A stretch of DNA of 64,000 nucleotides from Rhynchospora pubera (taxonomy: Eukaryota; Streptophyta; Magnoliopsida; Poales; Cyperaceae). The stretch spans positions 111,449,039-111,513,038 of the forward strand of contig CM051460.1 in the NCBI GenBank assembly GCA_028095005.1, written 5' to 3'. The notes under the pieces were generated by a model. That model did not search any database, was not told the origin of the DNA, and saw nothing but the letters and a program-made list of their open reading frames with translations. Shown here piece after piece: positions 10,660 through 21,559 of the stretch; within the stretch, counting starts at the first letter, position 1, and the number at the start of each line of letters is the position of its first letter. The position numbers and the translations under genes are program-made.

Positions 10660-11400
10660 CAAACTCGAAAACACTCTCACTCTCAAGCTCGCTGTCTCTC
10701 CAAACCCTAGATCTCAAGCACTCGCTGTCTCTCAAGCACTCGCTGTCTCTCTCAAGCACTCGCTGTCTCTCTCAAACACTCGCCTCTTCCTCTCCCTCTC
10801 AGGTAATCCCTCTTCCCTCTCCCTCTCTGTCCCCATCCCTCTCTGTCCCCTCTTCCTCTCTCCCTCACTGACTCCCCTCTTCATCTCTGTCCCCTCTCCC
10901 TCTCTGTTCCCTTACAGATCTCTGCTCTCTCAACTCCGACAGCCACCTTTCCCTCTCTGCCCCCGACAGCACTCTCTCGAAGGTAAACCCTCTTTCTCTG
11001 AAATTTTAATTTGGGGCTGTTTTGCTTAATTTGGGACTGAAATGCTTAATTTGGGGCTGTTTTTGGGGCTGTTTTGCTTAATTAGGGACTGAAATGCTTA
11101 GTTTGGGGCTGTTTTTGGGGCTGTTTTGCTTAATTTGGGACTGAAATGCTTAATTTGGGGCTGTTTTTGGGTCTGTTTTGCTTAATTAGGGACTGAAATG
11201 CTTAGTTTGGGGCTGTTTTTGGGGCTGTTTTGCTTAATTAGGGACTGAAATGCTTAGTTTGGGGCTGTTTTTGGGGCTGTTTTGCTTAATTTGGGACTGA
11301 AATGCTTAGTTTGGGGCTGTTTTTGGGGCTGTTTTGCTTAATTAGGGACTGAAATGCTTAATTTGGGGCTGTTTTTGGGGCTGTTTTAGGGACTATTTTG
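10660..11400. repeat. Leader region with CTCGCTGTCTCT and GGGGCTGTTTT tandem repeats
   Basis: From 10,690 to 10,780 a unit like CAAGCACTCGCTGTCTCT is repeated, in a pyrimidine-rich tract typical of plant 5' leaders. From about 11,010 to 11,390 a unit of roughly 60 bp built from GGGGCTGTTTTGCTTAATT and GGGACTGAAATGCTTA is repeated several times. Donor-like GGTAA occurs near 10,801 and 10,981. This looks like the leader and first intron of the downstream transcript. Confidence 0.65.
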
Positions 11401-11622
11401 CAAATAGTAGGGACAGAATTGTGAATATGCAAAATGCTTAATATGGACAGAAATGTTTATTAGAATTTATTATTAGAAATGTTTAATAGAATTGATTAAT
11501 GGAATTGATTATTAGAATTGATTAATTATGATTAAATTAATTATTAGAATTGAATCAAATTATTAGAATTGATTAATTATGATTAAATTAATTATTAGAA
11601 TTGAATCAAATTATTAGAATAA

Positions 11623-11928
11623 ATGGACAAAGCCGAAGGTAGCAATCCTAAGGTGAATAAGGGAAAAACTGTGACAAAGGACAAGAAAAATACAGATGTG
11701 ACCAAGAAGGAGACGGAGACAAAGCCGGATACCAAGCCGGAGTTCGATGTCACTCGTCAGAGATATGTGCCTCAGTGGATGCGAGATAACCCTCTACTTA
11801 GGCGGTCTGTATCTGCTGTGAGGCGCTATCCAGTTGGTTGCGGACGAACAAGTGCAGATGGGGAGGAGGGACCAGAGGAGGTGCCAGAGGAGGTGCCAGA
11901 GGAGATAGTGGAGGAAGAGAAGGAGTGA
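11623..11928 (+). CDS. Small charged protein in E1 (101 aa), function unknown
   Basis: The ORF starts MDKAEGSNPKVNKGK and is lysine- and threonine-rich at first. A middle segment (VPQWMRDNPLLRRSVSAVRR) is basic, and the tail is acidic (repeats of PEEV). It ends with an in-frame TGA. Its first eight residues closely resemble those of the next small ORF (MEKGEGSN), which suggests duplicated or alternative first exons. It lies between the TNP2 gene and the Ulp1 gene, in the same orientation. I do not recognise a domain. It could be a separate small protein, or an exon that is spliced onto the Ulp1 gene. Confidence 0.45.
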   Translation: MDKAEGSNPKVNKGKTVTKDKKNTDVTKKETETKPDTKPEFDVTRQRYVPQWMRDNPLLRRSVSAVRRYPVGCGRTSADGEEGPEEVPEEVPEEIVEEEKE

Positions 11929-12173
11929 AATTAGGGTTTAATAATTATCTATGCTATTTTATATGAACATTGCTAAATGTGTAATTTTTGAACCTTAGGC
12001 TATTATCTATTTATCTAAATTATTGTCTATGATGTGTGAACCTTAATTTGTGTAAGAATTGATGTTTTATCTATGTTGTAAGAATTTATTATCTCAATTA
12101 GGTAAGAATTTATTTTGTAAGAATTTATTATCTCAATTATTTTGTAAGAATTTATTATCTCAATTAGGTAGTA

Positions 12174-12488
12174 ATGGAGAAAGGTGAAGGAAGCAATTCA
12201 AAGGGAAAAAAGCCGATCGAACGAGTGTACGTTAGGCGCAAAATTCGTGCCAATCCATCCTCTCAAAATCAAACGAACCAAAACCAAGCCTCTCAAAACC
12301 AGGGGCAACCGAGCCTCTCAAAATATGAACAACATGCAATTTTTTTCAAGCTTTTGATTGACAAGCTTGTGGCACCGTACACAGAATGGAGAGAAGAAGT
12401 CATTGTTTTGTCGGATGATGATGATGAAGTCATTGTTTTGTCGGATGATGATGATGAAGTCATTGTTTTGTCGGATGATGAAGACTAG
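12174..12488 (+). CDS. Small protein with three SUMO-interacting-motif-like repeats (E1)
   Basis: The 104-codon ORF starts MEKGEGSNSKGKK, passes through a Q/N/S-rich segment (about residues 28-50), then a short hydrophobic and amphipathic stretch (residues 54-72). It ends in a perfect 10-residue repeat, EVIVLSDDDD, twice and a third copy EVIVLSDDED. The repeat is 30 nt long at DNA level (12396-12425, 12426-12455, 12456-12485). A VIVL core followed by serine and acidic residues is the textbook form of a SUMO-interacting motif. It is encoded next to a gene for a Ulp1-type (SUMO protease family) peptidase in the same transposon. SUMO binding is an inference. No copy of this ORF was seen in E2. 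Confidence 0.55.
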   Translation: MEKGEGSNSKGKKPIERVYVRRKIRANPSSQNQTNQNQASQNQGQPSLSKYEQHAIFFKLLIDKLVAPYTEWREEVIVLSDDDDEVIVLSDDDDEVIVLSDDED

Positions 12489-12723
12489 TTTTAGGATTTA
12501 GATTTATGTTTGGTTTAGTATTAGGGTTCTCTTATCCAACTGAATGTTTATGTTTATGTTAATGTATTTTGTTATTTGAGATTGAACTTGTCGTTTAATG
12601 TTTATGTTTATGTTAATATATTTTGTTTATGTTGTTTATGTTTATGTTTATGTTTGTTTATGTTTATGTTTATGTTAACTTGATTTGATTGCTTTCATTG
12701 TTGTTAATTATTTGTTAATAGAT

Positions 12724-15700
12724 ATGTCTGGAGACCAAGATAGAGATTTACAGGGTGAACAGGCTGGTACAGAATCCAGCGATGAGGAGGTCACAACGTT
12801 CGAAATAAAGAAAAGGAGCAGAACGACAATGGAAGAGTTTAGGAGGAAAAAAACTGCTGGGGAAAAGTTTGAGATTAAATTTGACAAAGAAGGAGTGCCA
12901 ATTGGTACTGAAGAGGCGGTGAACAAATTTGCATCATATTGCGGGTATCTGGCTAGAACAAGAGTGCCAATCACAATTAATGATTGGCGGAAGGACGTTT
13001 CAAAGGAAACCAGACTTGAGTTGTGGTTGGACATCAAGGTGAATAAATTTTCACTTAAATCATCTAATTTAAATTTCTATGCTACCAATTAACTAACGTT
13101 TCGTTATGTTTCAGAAAATGTTCAACACCGAAGATGATAAAGCCATGAACAATACTCTCAAAGCGATGGGCATAAGTCACAGGGCATAAGTCACAAATGC
13201 CGATCCAAACAATCCAAAAAATCCATGCGATAAACACCCAATCTCACAAAAGAAATGGGAAGAATTTTTCAAGAAAAGGACGGGTGCAGATTTTGTACAA
13301 AAGAGCAACAAAGCGAAGGAGTTGAGAAAGAAATGGAAAGAGCCTCACAGGATGGGTTCCACTGGCTATAGAGGAAAAAAAGGTTCATGGAAACCTACAG
13401 ACAAGATTGTCATACCCGGAGATTCTGAAGGGGCCGGTTCCACGAGCATTACCATCGGCGATTTGGAACCGAGGAGTCAAAGGTATTTCATGGGAAGGAC
13501 TGTGGCTACGAAGGATAAAGGTACTTACACATGTAAAGACTTGTTATATATGCTAACTTCAAATTCTGTTTTGTGATTATTAATAAGATTTGTTTGTTGC
13601 TTGTTAGATACTTACACGTTCCATAGCTCTGATTCGTCGACTATTGAGGCATTCAGTCGGTTGAGTGCCATGTCTGGTGAAATCAATTCCGGGTCAATAC
13701 CGGAACAAGAAGTCTTAAATCGGGCGGTTGACAGGCCGGAACATCCAGGAAGAATCAGGGGATATCCTTTATGGACCAAGAAGGAAGATGTGTATAAAAG
13801 AAAATCTAGAAAGGATGCGCATGAAGGATGGATGGCACCAGACCAGATTGAAGAATTGATGAGCAGGGTCGCAGCTGAAGCCGCTGAGAAAACCAAAAGG
13901 GACTTGATTCACTCTGAGGAGATAATGAATGCGGCGAGACAACAAGCTTTTCAGGTAATCCTTTTTGACAATCAAAATGTAATCAAAATGAATGAAAACT
14001 ATTCTTCATTATCCAGTTGCTTCATAATTTTCAGGACGTGAAACAATGGTTGGCCAGTAGCGGATTGCAGATTCAAGCACCACAGCAATTTGTGACGCCG
14101 TATCAGCCATTCGTTGAAGCTGAGGTAGACTCAGGAATGCCAAACGAAGAGTTATTCCGAACGGTTGCCTCAAGCTATATGCCTCCGGATCCGAGAAGCG
14201 TTGTTCAGGTTCATATTGATCATTTTTCTCTTTTCTATTTATATTTATTTTTGGCAGCATTAGAGTTTCTGATTGAACTGAATTTCAGGAAGAAATGCCG
14301 TGCGATCTCTTTTCTCTTGATCACAACAACCAGAGGATTAAGGTGGCCGAAGGAAATATTATTCCGAGTGTTGTTGGTCAGATCGTACACGGCGTGCCTC
14401 TAACTGATCAACAATTGTATGTCCATCTTCTCCGAGTAGGCGATGAATTTCGTGAATGGCAAGTCCCTGGTAGGTCAGATGAGCTATTGGGAAATAATAT
14501 AGGGGGCCGATTCCCATGGCCGTCATTTTTGGTGGACATAGGCCACAAGGTATCGTTTTATTTAATTATGACAATCTGTTTCATACATTTTTCCTAATGA
14601 CTTATTAATATGATGTCATTGAATGCAGAGTTTGACCAAAAAGAAGCCGGCCAAAAAGAAGCCAAAGGCGAAGGAGGCGGTGAAGAATGTGGAGGAGAGT
14701 CCAGAGGTCCCAAGTGCGGGGTCGTTTGTTACTCGTGATCCACTCCTCCCTAAGGATATTATTGACAGGCTGAGCCCATCCGAACAAGCAGTATACAGAC
14801 TGTTGATGCTCCAACCAGAAGAAGAGACGAACTTTGAGCTGCCTAATTGCAATCCTTGGGGTACGCACGATGGCGATGTTAAGTTCAACGTTAATGTCGA
14901 GGATATTGTCGAATGTTTTAAAAGGGAGGAGCTATCTCAATCGATTGTGAAATTTTACTGCTGGTTTGAATTTTTCAACTTTAATGTTTATTTTTTTCTT
15001 CATTCAATTCATTCAAAATTGAAATTGTTGAACTTTGATATCCATGTTTGCAGGTTTTGGATGGAAGAACTTTCAACAAGGCAAGAAGAGAATGAGTTCT
15101 CCAAGAGCATCACCGTACTGGATCCAGAGTTATTGGCTGAGTGGAAATTCAAACACGAAGAACTCGGTGTGGTGAATTACCTAACGAGAGCATTCATGGA
15201 TAATCCATCCTCCTATCTTGTTTTGCCGTATAATCAGCAGTAAGAAATATAACCAATATGGCTACTAATGAAAGAATTTTTTAGTTTCCTTTAATTCCAC
15301 CAAAATAATAAATCTCTATTAATTACAGGTTTCATTGGGTTGTCCTTGTTATTAATGTCGAGAAGCGCACCGTTCACTTTGTTGATTCTCTGGAACGCAA
15401 GAATCCAAAGTTATATATTAAGCCATTCATATCTTCGTAAGTTTTCATTTCTGAATTAAGTTAAACATGATGAGATTTTTCAAATTAAAAAATATTAGAT
15501 TTTGTTGTTTTAAATAATATTGCATGCAGGGTATACAAGCGGTATTTAGTGGAAGCCGGAAGATATAGCCAAAAGAGCAAAACAGGATTTGATTGGTACC
15601 GAATTAAGGTACAGAACTTATCAGTTTAAGATATTATTTGTTTGTGAAATTGAAATTAACTAAAAAAGATTGTGTTTCTTTTGTTGGAATCTTAATTAGG

Positions 15701-16000
15701 GACCGATACAAAGGGGGCGGCATAGAGTGTGGATATTTCACAATGCTCAACATGAGGGCGATATTAAGTAGTTGGACTACGGTCGGAGAATTCTCTGAGG
15801 TAATGTTAAGCCGATTTATTATTTTAGGATTTCATATTTTTATTGGTTTAGGGCTTAGGGTTTACAAAATTATTTGACTTTATCAATTGTTAATGATCAA
15901 ATTGCAGTATATCGAGCCGGTTGGACAACCATATAAAAACGAAGACGTTGATGCAGTCGTTTCGGAGGTTATGGACTTCATGTATGGGGTATTATTTTAG
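12724..16000 (+). pseudogene. Transposase_24 / Ulp1-like cysteine protease gene of E1
   Basis: Proposed exons are 12724-13038, 13115-13520, 13608-13954, 14035-14208, 14289-14549, 14629-14963, 15054-15239, 15329-15436, 15530-15608, 15700-15799 and 15908-16000, nearly all with GT-AG borders. The N-terminal half (MSGDQDRD..; RKKWKEPHRMGSTGYRGKK; GDLEPRSQRYFMGR) resembles the plant En/Spm Transposase_24 family. The C-terminal half is a C48/Ulp1 peptidase: FHWVVLVINV gives the catalytic His, VHFVDSL the Asp, and IECGYF the Cys. Breaks: TAA at 13187-13189 beside a 14-bp tandem duplication (GGGCATAAGTCACA), and one extra G in the run at about 15713-15717 that takes the Cys motif out of frame. The protease's role in CACTA elements is not established. 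It follows the SIM-repeat ORF on the same strand. Confidence 0.8.
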
Positions 16001-16229
16001 GAAAATTTTGACTTGATTTGGTGTTAACTCTATGTATAGTTTGTTAATTTTTGCTACATATTGATATATGTTTTGTGCTTGGTATATATATGTGACATCT
16101 GATATATGCATGATATATGTTTGTCTGCTGCATGTTGGATTGTATGATGTAAATTGGGTACCAATTTGGTACCAATTCGGCTAGCAAAATTGGGCTAGCC
16201 AATAAAACAGGCGAAATTCAAAAAAAAAG

Positions 16230-16660
16230 AAGGTCTTTTGTAACGGTTATTAAGGAATAACCGTTACAGAATTCATAATTTCATTTCTTTTATATCAACA
16301 ATATCTGTAACGGTTATTAAGGAATAACCGTTACAAAAGACTGGATTCTGTAACAGTTATTAGATTATAACCGTTACACTGGATCTATAAAAATAGTAAA
16401 ATTGTATTTCCGTCAATAATAGGATAACGGTTATTATATAACAACCGTTATAGAAGCCAGTCTTCTGTAACGGTTGTTATCTATTAACCGTTACAAATGT
16501 TCTCAATAAAACCGTAACCACATTTTCCGTCCACTATACCATAACGGTTATTAGATAATAACCGTTACAGATCTGTAACGGTTATTAGACATTCTGTAAC
16601 GGGGGCTACTGTAACGTTACGTGTACCGTTACAAATGCCTTTTATTAACCGTTACAGAAG
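16230..16660. repeat. E1 right subterminal repeats (CTGTAACGGTTATTA)
   Basis: Many direct and inverted copies of CTGTAACGGTTATTA / TAATAACCGTTACAG run up to the right end of E1, mirroring the left array. They are likely transposase-accessory binding sites. Confidence 0.85.
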
Positions 16661-16681
16661 TCGAAATTTCGCGTAGTGTAA

Positions 16682-19369
16682 TTTCCAGAGTTTGAAATTG
16701 CTTTTTGGATCTGTTATTACTACATGTATTTCATTTTCCTTGAAAGATATTTCTTGTAACCTCTTGTAAAGTTGTAATTGAAGTTATTTTTCTGGTCAGT
16801 GATAAGTGATAACACTTTATCTTTCGGTTGAGAGACATATAGAAAGATACTGCGTTGCAGAAGTAGAGAATAATTGGAGTAGGGCCGGGTATCCACATTT
16901 ATTTTTTTAATTTTTAATATCAGTAGTACTTGTTTTTATTTTTTATTTTTAGATTTGACAAATTTAATGTATTAATAATAGATTTTCCTAGAAATCTATT
17001 GAGAAAGAAAATGTGCCTAGCTATCATCAGTTTTGTACCCAATAAGAAATTTACTTCGTTTCATAATGAAAATACAGCCGAATAATACAGGGTCAAGTAG
17101 AATTTGCCTCGTATATATATAATCCAAAATTTCCATACTTGCATCTTGAATTAGCTCACAGATTTTTCGAATTGTAAATTGGTTTTTATTTTGATTACTT
17201 TTTGAAAATTTATTGGCTATTTATTTGGTATGGCGTGTAGCAATTTATTTTCAGGACTGATAAATACAATCAAATAATCAAATGTTAAAAATTTATTAGA
17301 TACATTATTGTATTTATTAGTTACTCCCTTGAAAAATAAAAATACTTTCCTACTATAAAATAAATACTACCTTATGATATATAATAATTAATAACGTAAT
17401 ATTTACAAGATACTCACTTATTGAAATATAAAAACTCTTTTAGTACACAAATAAATACTCCCTTACGACATACAATGATTTATTAGGTACTCTCATGCCT
17501 TGTACGTATCACTTACTCTCTTATATTTATTATTTTATTCCTTATAAATATTAGTTACTTTTATTAAGGTTTATTTGATTTGTAAGTTTTCCTTTTCTAT
17601 TACACTATGTCTATTAAATGCTCACAATTTATATATTTTTTTAATTTGTTGTAGGAAGCATTTAAAAGATTAGAGAGAGGAGAATGCGTATGTGAAAGTG
17701 AGGAAAGAGGAGGGGGAGGCGTGAGTGAGGATTAGAAGAGAGGGGAGAGAGAGAGAGAGCACAGATTAGAGGAGGTAGGAGGGAGGTGAGGCGTGTGTGA
17801 GGACGAAGGGAGAGGGGAGAGAGATTGCAGATCATAGGAGATATGAGGGAGGGGTGTGTTAGGGTGAGGGGAGAGTGGGTGCGGACCAAGGGGAAACGAG
17901 GGGAAAAGGTAGGCGGAGAGAGGAACACACATGCTTGGTTGTTTGATTGCGCGAAAATTTGATTCCTGAAAGTAATAATTCTCATTTATTTTAAACGCTT
18001 TCTACAATATATTTTTAGGAAAATTGATTAGTGCCATCGGACGGTTTTACCATCGTGCGCCATCACTGAGGCCGGCACACTTTATTTCATACGTAAATGT
18101 TCCGTTATTTGATATAAATGTCCCTTTAGTTGCAATAAAAAAATATAAATGTTATAACAAAAAATGTTCATTTTGGATAAGTATAAATGTTTAGTTTAAT
18201 AAGAACAAATATTTGATTTCTTAAGTACAAATGTTCAAATTATTACATATAAATGTTCAGTTTATTAAGTATTGCTTTCAGTTTTTTTTTAAATAGGAGC
18301 ATGTCAAGCGAAAGGTCACGAACCGAAAAAAAACACATGAAAAAATTAAAAGGGGTCATGAACCAATCCGGTTCAAATTAATTTTTTTTTACTTTTCCCT
18401 TGACGTACCTCTCTCTAAGACTGACGCGACTGACGCGCGGTCCTATATAATAAAACCATAGTTGACACATTTAACTGAACACTTTTGATTATTAAACTGA
18501 ACGCATTTAATTATTGAACTGGACATTTATAACAGACAGTAGCAATGGGGCCGGATGATTTTTTAAGTGATGACACTTATCATTCTTGTATTTTTAGTAT
18601 GGTAGGTAAGTAATTATTTCGAATTTGTTTATCCAGGTCCCAATTTTCGCATGTAAAATGAGAAGTTCAGCAACATAAATTTTGGGTTTAATTTTTGCTA
18701 ACGAGCTAGATCATATTAACAATGGTCGAACTATGTAAGAATAAGATGAATAACGAGTTTTAAGAATGTAAAAGGTGGTAAATTCTAAGTATTAATACTT
18801 TCAATGAGTTAATTTCGGGCTTATTTGGCACAACAAAATTAATTATTTACATTAATAGCAAAAATTAAGAATTATGAGGTTAAAAATCATAAATTATAAT
18901 TTTTCCATTGTATTATGTATTTCTAATATGTAATACTTTGTTTTAGCACTTTACTTTCTTTAATGAAAGTGGCAATGTATTATGTATTAAAAATTTTGGA
19001 ATACTTAATTTTGTTATAAGTATCCGCAACTTGTGAAACTCTTTGACTAAATACATTTAGTAGGTACTACTCCATTTCTGTCATTGTTTGAATAACCGAA
19101 TTACATTTTGTTATACAATGGTTTTGTTCAAAATGATTTTTACATGAAATTTCATTTTATTAGAATTGATTTCTCAAAATTTCTTTAGGTCTAATAATAT
19201 GAAAAATTCAATCAAATGGAACCAAATCCATGCATTTTCATTAATAAATTTCAATTAATATGAAATTCCATGAAATTCTGACGGGGAAAAACTCATTTTA
19301 ATTACCACCGTGTATTTTTTTTTTTTTTTTGCTAATGTAATCAGTGTTAGAGTTATGATCTTGAAGCAA
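16682..19369. other. Intergenic, 2.7 kb; purine-rich block and TTCA-type repeats
   Basis: No credible gene is present. A purine-rich (GA) block lies at about 17,670-17,935; the minus-strand frames over it are translation of low-complexity DNA. At about 18,100-18,290 there are loose repeats of AAATGTTCANTTTATTAAGTA ending in TGCTTTCAG. They resemble the units in introns 1 and 2 of the E1 TNP2 gene. Confidence 0.5.
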
Positions 19370-20250
19370 ATTTTATTGTGGCTTAATTTAGTTTATGTAA
19401 TTGATAATATTTGATCATTTATTCTTTGAGCTTATTATTGACATATCATTCAGGTTGATGATCTGAAATGTAAATCTGTATATCATTTATTGGAATGATA
19501 ATAATATCTCTAAAAAAGTCTCTAATGTTGAAATTAACACGAAATATTAATTATCATAAAAGATCTGTATGCAAGTTAAGTAATGATTAAGTTATTCAAA
19601 TCATGGATAAGGTGTTACCAACGTAATTGCATATGTGTATGTTGGTTGAACATAGCATGTGACTTGATCCAATAAAATAAATATATGAATTGTGTTATGT
19701 ATTATTATTTATTTCATTAGAGTTTAATTCTATGTTTAAGACAGTTCAACTTTTTCATATGAGAATTGGTTCGGTAAATATTGTTTAAAACTGATTCCTG
19801 AAAAAGGCTGCAATACAGAATCTAGTCAAGTTCACATAAATCTTGCGAGGAAAAGTTAATCATCAAGAAAATTGTATGTCCTCATTAGTAGACCTAATAA
19901 ATGATGATATCTATGAGGCCTCTCCATGGAGTTCGATTGTTTTCTAGGAACTATATACAATCAATTCTAGACCAAGAAATGTGTAATCTGCAAATATGAC
20001 ATAATTCTATATTGGATTACACAGTGATATCATATGACATAAGAATCAAACAATAAAAAATTTTATATTTTTTATGCAGGATTGAAATACAATAGTTGTA
20101 TAATATTTATTTATGTTAATTGGGAATCACAATGTGTTGCTAGATATCGCTTGTGATTATTGAAAATAAATGATAATTTATTTTTATATCCAACATAACA
20201 TAAATCCTCCATGGTCTCATAGTACAAAGCTCTTAATTAATATTGTAGCA
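19370..20250 (-). repeat. Large inverted repeat, left arm
   Basis: The reverse complement of this segment matches 21,560-22,400 over most of its length, with substitutions and indels. For example TTCAGGTTGATGATCTGAAATG near 19,452 pairs with CATTTCAGATCCTCAACCTGAA near 22,299. A phrase containing GTTGCTAGATATCGC near 20,135 pairs with its counterpart near 21,625. The inverted spacer is about 1.3 kb. It looks like two head-to-head copies of one non-coding retro-element or LTR; the class is inferred. Confidence 0.7.
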
Positions 20251-21559
20251 AGTATTAAGTTTAGTTTATTGTATTTGAGAATACATATATGATTAATCAT
20301 AAATATCATTATAATTAAATATTCAAGGGTTCATAGGAAACTAAATTAATATGTTGTCTAATCAATAAATATTAGTTAAATTATTGATAATATTTTATCT
20401 CAACACAATTAATATAATTATGAGAATTATATTAATATAAATATATTATATGATTATATATATTATATAGGTCTTATTGTGATGTACCTATAGAAAAAAA
20501 AATGAAATATTGCACTTGAGCTCTATGGCCCATAATTTGGATGAATTTTAGGGTGGATTTTACCTCTTTTTTCAAGTCAATTGTTGCTTGTGAAGGAGGT
20601 TAATTGACTGGTCAAAATGACCTGTAAAAAGGTATTAGAAAGTGCTCAAAAATTAATTTTTATGCTAATTACATCTAATTAACCTAGCACAAAGAGGATC
20701 TTGCCAAACAATCAACACACAATATGAGAATAGGAAAAAAATCGATTGCTCATTCAATATAACGATTGGATAGCTCGACCTTGACATTGAAGTTGGTGAC
20801 GTGCATTGAAGTTGGTGGCGTGCACGTCTCCTCCATCACCTTGTCACTGGCGGCCGCCTCGAGTCCACCAAAGAGATTAATCACCTTCTCTTCAACTTGT
20901 GTTAGCAAGGAAGAGATGAGAAACTAATCTTTATGGTTTCCTCTTCTTCTACTAATCAACAACTTGTATTAATAGAGAAGAGAAAATGCTCAACACATGA
21001 GCATGAGAAGAAGAGAGGGGAGGGGTGGCGGCCTAAGAGGGAGGCAAGAGAGGAGAGAGAAAGAGCAAGATCAAGAAGCCACCAATGTGGTCCTTTATAT
21101 ATAGCTCAAACCCTAGGGATAAGTTCTCCAAAATTACATCTCATGCCACCCACCTACCACCACGCTAGGGCCGACCTCTATTAGGGCCTTTATGGGCCTC
21201 TTAGCTCTCTAGTTTGGATCTTTAATTCGTATTCATTAAAATCCTTCTATATGCTTTTTAATTGGACTATCCATTTACTATTAAATGATGGCCCAATTAA
21301 TTAATATAACATTTTATATTAAATTGTGTTAAACCAAAATTAATTATTAACCATTTAATAATTATTTTCGAATTACTTAATGGTCCCATTGACGTAATTA
21401 ATTAATTTATTCCTATATGGTCCCATTGACGTAATTAATTATAACGGTTCGCAACGGTATATAATTAATTAACCAATCTTATCATATTTCCACCGTAGTT
21501 ACTGCTGTGAATAAATAAATAATGCACTATGTTATTCAATTCCTATTTGTGTGACCCTT
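20251..21559. other. Spacer of the inverted repeat; no firm gene
   Basis: The spacer contains an ORF (20933-21184) that is rich in K, R and E from purine-rich DNA, with no recognisable domain. It also contains two near-identical copies of TGGTCCCATTGACGTAATTA (about 21,382 and 21,419). Confidence 0.45.

Larger units (their letters stand above)
5130..16678 (+). mobile_element. CACTA (En/Spm) DNA transposon E1, complete ends
   Basis: The element starts CACTACGGGAAAAAGG and ends TTTCGCGTAGTG, so the termini are inverted repeats (CACTACG[G/C]GAAA). It is flanked by TAA on both sides (5127-5129 and 16679-16681), the 3-bp target duplication typical of the superfamily. The total is 11,549 bp. Inside, in order, are subterminal CTGTAACGG repeats, three palindromes, a TNP2-type transposase gene, an internal cluster of the same repeats, two small ORFs, a Transposase_24/Ulp1 gene, and the right subterminal repeats. 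Both main genes carry disabling mutations, so E1 looks non-autonomous at present although its ends are intact. A related element, E2, lies at 30,183-41,338. Confidence 0.95.

Noticed and set aside
17662..17985. Minus-strand ORFs rich in S, P and L
   Set aside because: They come from a GA-rich tract; similar frames arise in several registers there, as expected for low-complexity DNA.
18018..18590. Possible small transposon (GATTAGTGCCATC versus the complement of GATGACACTTATC)
   Set aside because: The terminal match is short and imperfect and I found no target duplication.
20933..21184. ORF of 83 codons in the inverted-repeat spacer
   Set aside because: Composition follows AGAG-rich DNA, there is no recognisable domain, and nothing suggests a transcript.
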